Positions 1 through 8,321 of a stretch of 64,000 bases of DNA are shown here, piece by piece; the first letter of the stretch is position 1, and every line of letters starts with the position of its first letter. The position numbers were made by a program, and so were the translations under genes. The stretch is from Methylacidimicrobium sp. B4 (GTDB lineage: Bacteria > Verrucomicrobiota > Verrucomicrobiia > Methylacidiphilales > Methylacidiphilaceae). Under the pieces are notes generated by a model. That model ran no database searches, was not told the origin of the DNA, and worked only from the letters and a program-made list of their open reading frames with translations. The stretch covers positions 1,302,001-1,366,000 of the forward strand of contig NZ_CP066203.1 in the NCBI RefSeq assembly GCF_017310545.1, in the 5' to 3' direction.

Positions 1-746
1 TTCCCCGGCCCCAGGTTGTCCTCGTAGTGGAAGACGAGCCCGACGTGCTGGAGCTGATCTGCCTCAACTTGATGGCGGCGGGTTTTCACACCGTCCGGGC
101 CTCGAGTGGAGCGGACGGGCTGGAAAAAGCGATGAGCGACCTGCCCGACTTGATGGTTCTCGACCTCATGCTTCCGGAGCTGGGCGGCCTCGAAGTCTGC
201 AAGACCTTGCGCCGGAATCCGACGACAGCGGATCTACCCATCCTGATCCTGACCGCGAAAGCCGAACCGGCCGATCGCGTGCAAGGACTCGAGCTGGGCG
301 CCGACGACTATTTGACGAAGCCCTTCAGCCCGCGGGAACTGGTCCTTCGGACGCGTTCGTTGCTGCGGCGCCGCGTAGACGGGACCCTGCCTGCGGAGCC
401 GATCCGCCATGAAAATCTCGTCGTCCATCCACGGCGGCACGAAGCATTCGTTCGCAGCCGCCGGGTCGACCTGACCGCGACCGAGTTCCGCCTGCTCAAC
501 ATGCTGCTTCGCGGACGGGGACGGGTCCATCGACGCGAAGATCTCCTGCGCGAGGTCTGGGGCTACGAGAAGGCGATGGATACCCGCACGGTCGATACCC
601 ATGTCCGTCGCTTACGGGAAAAGCTCGGAAGCGCGGCCCACTATATCGAAACCGTCCGTGGAATCGGATACCGCTTCCGCGCCAAGCGCCGGGAAGCGGA
701 AGAGCCCGCTCGCAGGCCCCGCTCTTGGCCCGAGCCCGACGAATGA
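1..746 (+). CDS. phoB: OmpR/PhoB-family response regulator (5' end outside window)
   Basis: DNA-binding response regulator of a two-component system, most like PhoB of the phosphate regulon. The receiver domain has the acidic pair in VVEDEP, the phosphoacceptor Asp in VLDLMLPE, the Thr in LILTAKAE and the Lys in DDYLTKPF. The winged-helix domain follows, with TATEFRLL, VWGYEKAMDTRTVDTHV and the ending ETVRGIGYRF. The GTG at 27 is not the true start: the frame stays open upstream and encodes PQVVLVVEDEP, so that GTG is an internal Val and the first strand begins before the window. The stop overlaps the kinase start by ATGA. Receiver plus wHTH architecture is certain; assignment to PhoB rather than another OmpR member rests on the PAS-containing kinase beside it. 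Confidence 0.9.
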   Translation, partial: PRPQVVLVVEDEPDVLELICLNLMAAGFHTVRASSGADGLEKAMSDLPDLMVLDLMLPELGGLEVCKTLRRNPTTADLPILILTAKAEPADRVQGLELGADDYLTKPFSPRELVLRTRSLLRRRVDGTLPAEPIRHENLVVHPRRHEAFVRSRRVDLTATEFRLLNMLLRGRGRVHRREDLLREVWGYEKAMDTRTVDTHVRRLREKLGSAAHYIETVRGIGYRFRAKRREAEEPARRPRSWPEPDE

Positions 747-2140
747 CGTTTTCCTCCTTCCTGATCGTCCTCCTTGGTTCGGCCCTGGCGGTGGCCCTTC
801 TTCAGCTGCTGGCCTGGGCGCGTTCGGCCGCCAAGCTCGAGCGCATTGCCGAAGAGATCGTCCAGGGACGTCATCCGCGCTCCTTCGTCATCTTTGGCCC
901 CCAAAGCCTCTTTCGCGTGGCGAGCCGCCTCGAAACGATTCTCGCCGCACGGGAGAAGCTTTCCGGGCAAATCGTACAGCAGGGTGAGAACTTCCACGGA
1001 GTCCTCCGGAACATGATGGAAGGGGTGGCAATCGTCAATCGTGACCACCGGGTCGAGCTCGCCAACGAGGTGCTGGTGCGACAGTTCGGACTCGGCGTGG
1101 AGCCGGCGGGGCGTACGGTCCTCGAATCCCTTCGCGTCGCCGAGATCGACCACCTGATCCGCGAAGCCTTTACCCGCCAAGAAGCCGTTTCCGGAGAGAT
1201 CTCCCTTCGGGGCTTTCCCCGTTCGGAAGCCGCGCTCTTTCTCATCGTCAACGCCGTGCCGATGCGCGGTGAATCGGGCATGCCCTCCCAGGTCCTCCTC
1301 GTGCTCCATGACATCACCGAGCACAAGCGGAGCGAGGAGCGGCAGAAGGAATTTCTTGCGAGCGTCTCGCACGAGCTTCGGACCCCGCTCTCGATCTTTC
1401 GCGGCTATGTCGAAACGCTCTTGCATTCCTCCCCCTCGCTGGCCCCGGAGGAGGTCCAGCGAGTCCTGAAGATCCTCCGACGCCATGCGCTTCGGCTGAG
1501 CAAGCTCGTCAACGATCTCCTCACCCTTTCCGCCCTCGAGCCGGGCCGCATGAATTTGGAACGGGCCCCCGTCTCGCTGCCCCACTTCCTCCGCAGAATC
1601 GAGGCGGACCTGCGCCAGCAACTCCAGGAAAAGCGGCTTGACCTCGTGGTCGCCCTTGCCGAGAACCTTCCCAAGGTCGATGCCGATCCCTTCCGTCTCG
1701 AGCAGGTCTTCTATAACCTCGTCGAAAACGCGATCCAATATTCCGAGCCCGGCTCCCCGATCCGGATCGAAGCCCATGCGGAGAAGGAAACAGTTTCGAT
1801 TCGCGTGATCGACCAGGGCGTGGGCATCCCCCCTTCCGACCTCCCCTATGTCTTCGAACGGTTTTATCGGGTCGACAAGACCCGGAGCCGACAGGCGGGA
1901 GGAACCGGACTCGGCCTCTCCATCGTGAAGCGGATCGTCGATCTCCACCAGGGACGCGTCGTCCTGACGAGCGAGCCCGGCAGAGGAACGACCGTTACGG
2001 TGACCCTGCCCGCCTGGCCCTCCTCTCCTCCGGAAGGAACCACTGCCTGCCAGCCCATCACACGGGTCGCCCAGGGCGAAAGTCCGGCAACCGCCCCGGA
2101 GAGCCGCCCGGTCGATCGGCATCTCTCCCGTGTGTCCTGA
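743..2140 (+). CDS. phoR: PhoR-like sensor histidine kinase
   Basis: Membrane histidine kinase, partner of the regulator just upstream. I start it at the ATG at 743, which overlaps the regulator stop (ATGA), rather than at the in-frame TTG at 725. This gives 465 residues. One N-terminal membrane segment (about residues 3-25) is followed by a linker, a PAS domain (GVLRNMMEGVAIVNRD onward), HisKA with phosphoacceptor His near residue 210 (SHELRTPLS), and a complete HATPase domain: N box NLVENAIQYS, G1 DQGVGIP, F box FERFYRVD, G2 GGTGLGLSIVKR. The single membrane segment and cytoplasmic PAS match PhoR. phoU lies about 14 kb downstream, not in this operon. The tail after the HATPase domain (last ~40 residues) is of low complexity. 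Confidence 0.9.
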   Translation: MTFSSFLIVLLGSALAVALLQLLAWARSAAKLERIAEEIVQGRHPRSFVIFGPQSLFRVASRLETILAAREKLSGQIVQQGENFHGVLRNMMEGVAIVNRDHRVELANEVLVRQFGLGVEPAGRTVLESLRVAEIDHLIREAFTRQEAVSGEISLRGFPRSEAALFLIVNAVPMRGESGMPSQVLLVLHDITEHKRSEERQKEFLASVSHELRTPLSIFRGYVETLLHSSPSLAPEEVQRVLKILRRHALRLSKLVNDLLTLSALEPGRMNLERAPVSLPHFLRRIEADLRQQLQEKRLDLVVALAENLPKVDADPFRLEQVFYNLVENAIQYSEPGSPIRIEAHAEKETVSIRVIDQGVGIPPSDLPYVFERFYRVDKTRSRQAGGTGLGLSIVKRIVDLHQGRVVLTSEPGRGTTVTVTLPAWPSSPPEGTTACQPITRVAQGESPATAPESRPVDRHLSRVS

Positions 2141-2993
2141 AGGAGATGCCTTGGTTACGTCCCTTCCGCCGTTTCATGGAAAGCGTTTGACTCGCCATGG
2201 AGCGCGGTTGTCTCTATGGAAGCGCAGGGAGATCGTGCACCATCTCCCCAAGGTAGAGGCTCGTGGGCAGGGAGAACCGGCGCGACAACCAAGCCCTTCG
2301 ATCCCGACGCTTCGGGGAGGGAAGAGAGCCCGGTTCCCTTTCCGCACGCCCAGAAGATGAGGGGAGAGAGACATGCTGAACCGCATCAAGATTCGGGGTT
2401 ACAAGTCGTTGCGCAAGGTCGAGGTTTCTCTGAAGCCCCTGTCCGTCCTCTTTGGGCCGAACGCCGCGGGGAAGAGCAACTTTCTGGATGCCTTGCAGCT
2501 GCTCTCCAAGATCGTATCGAGCCGAACGCTCAAAGAAGCGTTCGAGCCGCCCTATCGGGGCAAGCCGCTCGAATCCTTCTCCTTCCCTCCAAACGGCCTC
2601 AAGGGACTGCTGGAGCAAGAACAAGCGAGTTTCCGGATCGAAGCCGATTTTTCCCTCTCCGATGCGGTCGTTGGTGCGGTCAACAAGCAAATCCAGGAGA
2701 TGAGAAGACCTTCGGGCGGCGGCTCGTCATCTCCCTCCTCTCCAGAACCGATCCGAGAGCCGGTCCGAGAGCGCAATCTCCGCTATTGCGTGGAAATCGA
2801 GATGGTGCCGACATCCGGAATCTTGCGGGTAGTGGATGAATCCCTGGCCGCCTTGAACCAAAAAGGGGAGCTTGGCGGGCATCGCCATCCTTTCCTCTCA
2901 CGGAAAGATGACAAGTTGCATCTGCGGCGCGAAGGGTTGCCAACAGTTGACTAATCGATAGACATAATTCACGTTGCATGGCATTCTTTTCCC

Positions 2994-3394
2994 ATGAAGC
3001 TGAGCGTCTGGGCGAGGCGGCAGGGGATTGGCTCCAAGACGGCTTGGCGGATGGGGAAGGACGGGAAGATGCCGGTGCCGTCGAGCAGCTGCCGACCGGG
3101 ACGGTGATCGTGCATGCGGAGGAGAGGCAGCCCGGCGGAGTTGCCCGCTATGCGCCCGTCTCCAGCGCCGACCAGAAGGCCGATCTGGACAGGCAGTTGG
3201 CGCGGCGGACGGAGTGGGCGCTCGCCAAGCGGTTGCCGATCGTCGATGCGCTCAAGGAGGTTGGCTCTGGGATGACCGGCCATCGCAAGGGGCTCTTGCG
3301 GCTCTTGCGCGATCCAAAGGTCGGCGTCATTCTGGTCGAGCATCGGGACCGGTTGATGCGGGCGAAAAAGGCGCTGGAGGCTCTCCATGAGTGA
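2994..3394 (+). pseudogene. tnpA: IS607 serine recombinase TnpA, frameshifted and internally deleted
   Basis: Remnant of the IS607 serine recombinase. The ATG at 2994 opens an N-terminal MerR-like HTH (MKLSVWARRQGIGSKTAWRM). The frame breaks between 3080 and 3081, where one missing G would join PVP to VEQLPTGTV in the next frame. The catalytic domain follows, with the Ser in ARYAPVSSADQKADLDRQL (families usually read YARVSS) and VEHRDRLMR. After that Arg the sequence jumps straight to AKKALEALHE, so about 60 family residues between the catalytic domain and the extreme C-terminus are missing. The stop overlaps the tnpB start. Two independent lesions make it inactive unless helped in trans. Confidence 0.85.
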
Positions 3395-5017
3395 CCCTGC
3401 GCTCTTCACCTGCCAGACGCGCTTGAGGCTGGCGCCAGAGCAGGTCGCGGCTCTGGACGGCTATGCAAATCTCTACGGGCGAGCCCAAGCGGGCCCTCTT
3501 TGCCAGGATGCGGGTGGGGATTCCGATGGGCGATCTCAAGTGTGAGTTCCTGCGGCGCTTTGGGATCACCGCCCGGCAGTTCCACGCGATTCGCGTGGGT
3601 CTCGAGGGCAAGATCGCCTCGATCCGGGAGCGGCTTCCGGAGTGGATCGTCGAGGCCGAGGCCCGCATCCAGAGAGCCGAAAGGGTCATCCGCATTCTCT
3701 CGGCGAGGGAGCCAGGCTCGGAGAAGCTTCATCAGAAGAAGCGGCGGCTTGGGAACCTTCGCGCCAGGCTTGCGGCACGGATCGCCGACCGGGACTCGGG
3801 TCGCGTCCGCCTCTGCTTCGGCTCCCGCCGCCTCTTCCGCAAGCAGTTTGCCCTCGAGGAGAACGGCTACGCCAGCCATGCGGAGTGGAAAAAGGATTGG
3901 CAATCCGCACGGAGCGCCCAGTTCTTCGTGATCGGCTCGAAGGACGAGACCGCGGGCAACCAGTCCTGCCAGGCTTCGGTCGAGGACGACGGCAGTCTCA
4001 CGCTGCGTCTGCGTCTTCCCGACGCACTGGCCTCGGATGGCAAGCTTCTGGTCATTCCCGACGTGCGATTCGCCTATGGCCAGGAGGAGATCCTTCAGGC
4101 GCTTGCCGCGAGCCGGGTTGTCTGCTCGCAAACCAAGACGGGCAAGCCTGTCCGGAAGCGGGAGGGAGTGGCGGTAAGCTACCGCTTTTTAAGGGATCGG
4201 AAGGGCTGGCGGGTCTTCGCGAGCGTCGAGGCCAGGCCGGTTCCCATTGCGACGAGCCGTCTGGCGGGAGCGCTTGGGATCGACATCAACCACGACCATC
4301 TGGCCGTGGCGGAGACGGACCGGTTCGGCAACCTGCGGCGGGCCCTTCGGGTGGATCTCAACCTCTACGGCAAGACCGAAGATCAAGCCAAGGCGATCAT
4401 CGGCGACGCGGCGAGGATGATTGTGGAGATGGCACGGGAGCGTGGTCTTCCCCTGGTCCTTGAGCGGCTGGATCTCAAGAAAAGGAGGGCTGAGCTTGAG
4501 GTGGCGAGTCCATCCGCCGCCAGGAAGATCTCGTCGTTTGGCTACTCCAAGACCATCGCCATGCTCAAGGTGGGGTGTTTTCGAGCCGGAGTCGAGGGGA
4601 TCGAAGTCGATCCGGCCTATACTTCCGTGATGGGTGCCATGAATCATGCGCGTCGTCACGGCATCGGTTCTCACCAGGGCGCGGCCTATGCCGTGGCCAG
4701 GAGAGGCTTGGGCCTCTCCCAAGCGTCCGGCCGTGCGGGAGGCCATTGCACCAGCCCGCAATGGCGGCCACCTCACCTTTGCCCTACCCGCGAGGAATCG
4801 GGCGAAGCATGTGTGGTCGTTCTGGTCGGAGGTTCGGAGGAGGCTCAAAGCGGCGCATGCAGCGCATGCCCGGTCGGGAGGCTTGCGAGAGCCGCCCGCG
4901 CCTTTGCTCCCGGAAACGCGGGCATTGGGCGCAACCTGGGCATTGCCGGCGCAATCCCGGCACGCGAACCGTCGGCAGAACGGTTCGGCCGACGTCATCG
5001 ACGACCTTCCCTGGTAG
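3387..5017 (+). pseudogene. tnpB: TnpB (IS607-associated RNA-guided nuclease), two +1 frameshifts
   Basis: TnpB of the long subfamily that accompanies IS607 recombinases. Reading starts at the ATG at 3387 (MSDPALFTCQTRLRL) and continues to LYGRA. It shifts +1 near 3486 into KRALFARMR and runs through the RuvC-like core: first catalytic Asp in GIDINHDHLAVAETDRFGN, Glu in VLERLDLKKRR. It shifts +1 again near 4720 from RRGLGLS into KRPAVREA and ends SADVIDDLPW at 5017. Both shifts fall after NCC in the same octamer CCCAAGCG. No CxxC zinc ribbon is visible in the C-terminal part. Family TnpB proteins cut DNA guided by an RNA from the element's right end; this copy would need frame restoration to do so. 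Confidence 0.85.
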
Positions 5018-5795
5018 TGGGATGGTTGTCTATGGTTTTAGGAACGGCAGGCCCACCCCACCTACTTCGATCTTCATCTCGATCACAGCATCCTCTCCCG
5101 GCCGCACTACCCACGGCACTACCCGCATCTGGTGGCGGCACGCCAGGAGCTGGAAAGGTGGCTCTTCTTCTATTTCGAACCCCGAGAGCGGATGCGCGCG
5201 GCCAACCCGGTCAAGGAGGTCCGACACATTGGGCTCATGGGGGAGGAGCTCCCCGCCTACCTGAACACGCTGAAAGCTCTCGAACCGCGGCAATTCAACG
5301 CGGTCGAGAAGGCGCTGAAGATCCTTTTGCCTCAGATCGACGGGATCGACGTGAGCGTCAATGACCTGGGAGGAGTCGAGTTGAGGCTCACCGAAGCAGG
5401 CATACCGATCCCGGCCCGCGTTCTCTCGGAAGGGACGCTGCGAATCTTGGGCATGCTCGCGCTAACCGGAGCGAAGGAGCCACCTTCTCTGGTGGGGTTC
5501 GAGGAGCCAGAAAACGGCGTCCACCCCCGACGCATCGAGCTGATCGCGGAACTCCTCAAGACCCAGGCGAGCCTTGGCCAGACCCAATATGTTGTGACCA
5601 CGCATTCGCCCATCCTGCTCGACCTTATCCCGGACGACTCCCTCTTCGTCGTCCGCAGGTCGGAATCGGGCACACAAATCGAGCCTTTTGTCACCTGGGG
5701 CCCCCTGGGTCGGCGAGCCGACGTTGACAAGGCCTTGATGGATCGAAAGGAAGACCGCCTGCCGGTATCGGAACGGCTGCTCCGAGGGGACTTCG

Positions 5796-6389
5796 ATGAG
5801 TAAGGCGATCGCCGCCTTTGGGGAAGATCGCGCGCACCGGGAGATCATCGGCGCCCTGATTGCGCGCGTGGCCGAGGAGCTGGGCTTATCCGTCCAGGTG
5901 GATTGGCGCAACGCCCGCCGAGGGCATGGCAAGGTCGTCAGCGAGCTCGCAGAATATTTTCGGGATCTGAGGGCGTAAGGCTCCCGGTGCGACCTGATTG
6001 TCGTTGCCACCGACGCGAACTGCAAAGGACTCAACGAGCGGGCCCAGGAGCTTCGTGCGCAGTCGATCCCCGTCAAGACCGTGCTCGCGATACCCGATCC
6101 TCACGTGGAGCGGTGGCTGCTGCTGGATGGAGAGGCCTTCAAGAAGGTTCTCGGGAAAGGCTGCCAGACGCCGGACCAGAAGTGCGACCGCGGCCGCTAC
6201 AAGGATGCGCTGAACCGAGCGATCTCGGATGCTGGGAAGACGCCGCTGATCAGCTCCATCGAATGGGCCCGGGACATCATCGATAAGATGGATCTTGCGC
6301 GGGCGGCGGGAGCGGACCCTTCGTTGAAGCGTTTTCTCGACGATCTGCGCAAGGCTCTGCAAGAAGTTGCCTCCGATCGCCAACCTTAA
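5796..6389 (+). pseudogene. Small partner of the AAA ATPase, interrupted by an in-frame TAA
   Basis: Second gene of the ATPase module. Its ATG overlaps the end of the ATPase gene by 8 bases, so the two were translationally coupled. The frame encodes 60 residues (MSKAIAAFGEDRAHRE...) to a TAA at 5976-5978, then continues in the same frame for about 137 more residues to 6389. That continuation includes CDLIVVATDANCKGLNER, IPDPHVERWLLLDGEAF and KGCQTPDQKCDRGRYK. The acidic positions in VVATDANC and the PHVERWLLL motif resemble small TOPRIM-like or DUF4276/RloB-like partners of AAA_21 ATPases; this is a tentative family resemblance. The stop is probably a disabling mutation, though reinitiation at the GTG at 6081 is possible. 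Confidence 0.7.
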
Positions 6390-6427
6390 AGGGGCGATCG
6401 CGGCTTCCGCCAGCGCGCTCGCCGCAG

Positions 6428-8275
6428 TTACTCGACGGTCACGCTCTTGGCCAGGTTCCGCGGCTTGTCGACGTCCCGGCCCAGAGAGACGGCGGTGTAA
6501 TAGGCCAGGAGCTGGAGCGGAATGACGGTGAGGATCGGCGCGAGCAGCTCCGAGGTTTGCGGGACGTAGAAGACATCGTCGGCCAGCTCCCGAATCCGGT
6601 CATCCCCCTCGCTTGCGACGGCAATCACCGGTCCCCGACGGGCCTTGACCTCTGCGATGTTGCTCACGTTCTTGTCGTAGACGCCGTCTTGCGGGCAGAG
6701 GAAGACGCTCGGAAGACGCTCATCCACCAGGGCGATCACCCCATGCTTGAGCTCGGCCGCGGGATGTCCCTCGGCCCGGATGTAGGTGATCTCCTTCATC
6801 TTGAGGGCACCTTCCAGGGCGATCCCATATTGAAACTGCCGGCCCAGGAAGAGCATGGCCTCGGCTTTCGCATATTTCTCCGCGATCGCGCGGACCTCCT
6901 CGTGCCGCGCCAGAACGCTCCCCACTTGATCGGGAAGCTTTTCGACCGCTTCAATCAGCTTCTTCCCCTGGCGAGCGGAAAGATAGCGCAGTCGGCCGAG
7001 CAGCACGGCGAGCAAAAGGAAGATCAGCACCTGGGAAGTGAAGGACTTGGTTGCGGCAACCCCGATTTCTGGGCCCGCGTGCATGTAAACCCCTCCCTCC
7101 GTTTCCCGGGCGATCGTGCTCCCCACCTGATTGCAGATGCCCAGGACACGCATCCCCTTCCGCTTGGATTCCCGCACGGCCGCCAGGGTGTCGGCCGTCT
7201 CTCCCGACTGACTGACGGCGAAGAGCACCGTCTCGCCGTCGAGCGGCGCATTCCGGTAGCGGAATTCGCTCGCATAATCGACTTCCACCGGAAGATGGGC
7301 CAGCGATTCAATCAGATACTCTCCCACGATCCCCGCATGACGGGCCGTGCCGCAGCCGACGATCAGGATGCGCTGGATCCGCAAGAGCTGCTGAGGGTTC
7401 ATGTTGAGACCGCCCAGCTTGGCGGTCGCCTCCTCTGGATCGAGGCGCCCCCGCATCGCGTTCCGGATCGCCTCGGGCTGATCGAAGATCTCCTTGAGCA
7501 TGTAATGCGGATAGCCGGCCAAGTCGGTCTCCGCCTCCGACTTGTCGACCTCGCTGATCTCGAATCCGACCCGAGGGCGCGTGAGCGAGGAGATATCGAA
7601 TCCGTCGGGGCGAATCGCGACGATGTCGCCGTCGCTCAGGTAGACGACGCGCTGGGCCTGTCCTGAGATCGCCGTGACGTCGCTGCTCAGGAAGAACTCG
7701 CCATTGCCGATGCCCAGGATCAGGGGGCTACCCCGCCGCGCTCCTACCAGGAGGTTCGGACAATCCACATGAATCACGGCGAGCCCGTAGGTGCCGATCA
7801 CCTCCGTCAGCGCCGCCCGTACCGCGTTTTCGAGCCTTTGGGGATCGGCGGGAGGCTGCCGATCGTACGCCTCGCCGATGAGATGCGCGAGCACCTCGGT
7901 GTCCGTTTCCGATTCGAAGCGGTGGCCAGAATCGGATAGCCTTTGCTTCAAAAGCTGGTAATTTTCGATCACCCCGTTATGGACGATGGCAAGCCGGCGC
8001 GACTGGTCGAGATGAGGATGGGCGTTGGCGTCGCTCGGGATCCCGTGCGTGGCCCAGCGCGTATGGCTTACTCCGAGCTTCCCCGGAAGGCCCTGTCTCT
8101 GCAAGGCGAGCTCCAGCTCGGAGATCCTGCCCTTGCGCTTGACCAGGCCCAGGTGGCCGTCTTCGAGGATGGCGATCCCACTCGAATCGTATCCCCTGTA
8201 CTCGAGCCGGCGCAGTCCGTTGAGCAAAAGCGGCTGCGCTTCCTTTTGTCCGAGATAGCCCACAATTCCGCACAT
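6428..8275 (-). CDS. glmS: Glutamine-fructose-6-phosphate aminotransferase (isomerizing)
   Basis: Makes glucosamine-6-phosphate from fructose-6-phosphate and glutamine, the first step toward UDP-GlcNAc for peptidoglycan and LPS. The start is set at the ATG at 8275 because the mature enzyme needs Cys at position 2 (MCGIVGYLGQ); the longer open frame upstream adds a spurious leader. 615 residues, near the usual 608-610. The N-terminal glutaminase domain has TRWATHG and HNGVIEN. Two SIS domains follow, with GCGTARHAG, SQSGETADT and GSTIARE, then the conserved C-terminus LAKSVTVE that carries the ammonia-channel lysine. Divergent from glgC, with only 46 bases between the starts. No glmS ribozyme context was looked for beyond that short gap, which cannot hold one. 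Confidence 0.97.
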   Translation of the reverse strand: MCGIVGYLGQKEAQPLLLNGLRRLEYRGYDSSGIAILEDGHLGLVKRKGRISELELALQRQGLPGKLGVSHTRWATHGIPSDANAHPHLDQSRRLAIVHNGVIENYQLLKQRLSDSGHRFESETDTEVLAHLIGEAYDRQPPADPQRLENAVRAALTEVIGTYGLAVIHVDCPNLLVGARRGSPLILGIGNGEFFLSSDVTAISGQAQRVVYLSDGDIVAIRPDGFDISSLTRPRVGFEISEVDKSEAETDLAGYPHYMLKEIFDQPEAIRNAMRGRLDPEEATAKLGGLNMNPQQLLRIQRILIVGCGTARHAGIVGEYLIESLAHLPVEVDYASEFRYRNAPLDGETVLFAVSQSGETADTLAAVRESKRKGMRVLGICNQVGSTIARETEGGVYMHAGPEIGVAATKSFTSQVLIFLLLAVLLGRLRYLSARQGKKLIEAVEKLPDQVGSVLARHEEVRAIAEKYAKAEAMLFLGRQFQYGIALEGALKMKEITYIRAEGHPAAELKHGVIALVDERLPSVFLCPQDGVYDKNVSNIAEVKARRGPVIAVASEGDDRIRELADDVFYVPQTSELLAPILTVIPLQLLAYYTAVSLGRDVDKPRNLAKSVTVE

Positions 8276-8321
8276 ATTGGTTTCGACCATTATTCTTCGC
8301 GAATCACCCCCGTCAATTCCC

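Larger units (their letters stand above)
2936..5047 (+). mobile_element. IS607-like element (tnpA-tnpB), decayed
   Basis: About 2.1 kb inserted in the ATPase gene. It carries a serine-recombinase tnpA followed by a tnpB, the arrangement of the IS607 family. The host gene reads ..GAA-GGG before it and CAG-GCC-CAC after it. The bases at the right junction are ..AACGG|CAG, so GG is present at both edges and there is no longer target duplication, as expected for IS607 transposition into a GG dinucleotide. Exact ends are uncertain by one or two bases because of the shared G run. A subterminal inverted 7-mer, ATAGACA at 2958-2964 and TGTCTAT at 5027-5033, is visible. Both genes are frameshifted, so autonomous movement is unlikely. 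Confidence 0.85.
2373..5803 (+). pseudogene. AAA_21-type ATPase gene split by an IS607-like element
   Basis: ATPase of the RecF/SMC-like AAA_21 class, in two pieces. The N-terminal piece (2373 to about 2936, 188 residues) has the Walker A motif GPNAAGKSN. The C-terminal piece (about 5048-5803, 252 residues) starts QAHPTYFD and carries Walker B with catalytic Glu (LVGFEEPENGVHP) and the switch motif THSPILLDL. Removing the element joins codon ggg at 2934 to cag at 5048 in frame and regenerates a continuous 440-residue protein, so the gene was intact before insertion. As it stands the N-terminal piece runs five codons into the element and stops at 2954. A RBS-like GGGGAGAG precedes the ATG. Such ATPases paired with a small second protein often act in phage defence or DNA repair; that role is inference. 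Confidence 0.85.

Noticed and set aside
641-2122. A 493-residue minus-strand frame
   Set aside because: Antisense shadow of the PhoR-like kinase.
3463-5364. A single 633-residue tnpB reading
   Set aside because: The start is internal and the C-terminal 200 residues are out of frame; the true frame ends SADVIDDLPW at 5017.
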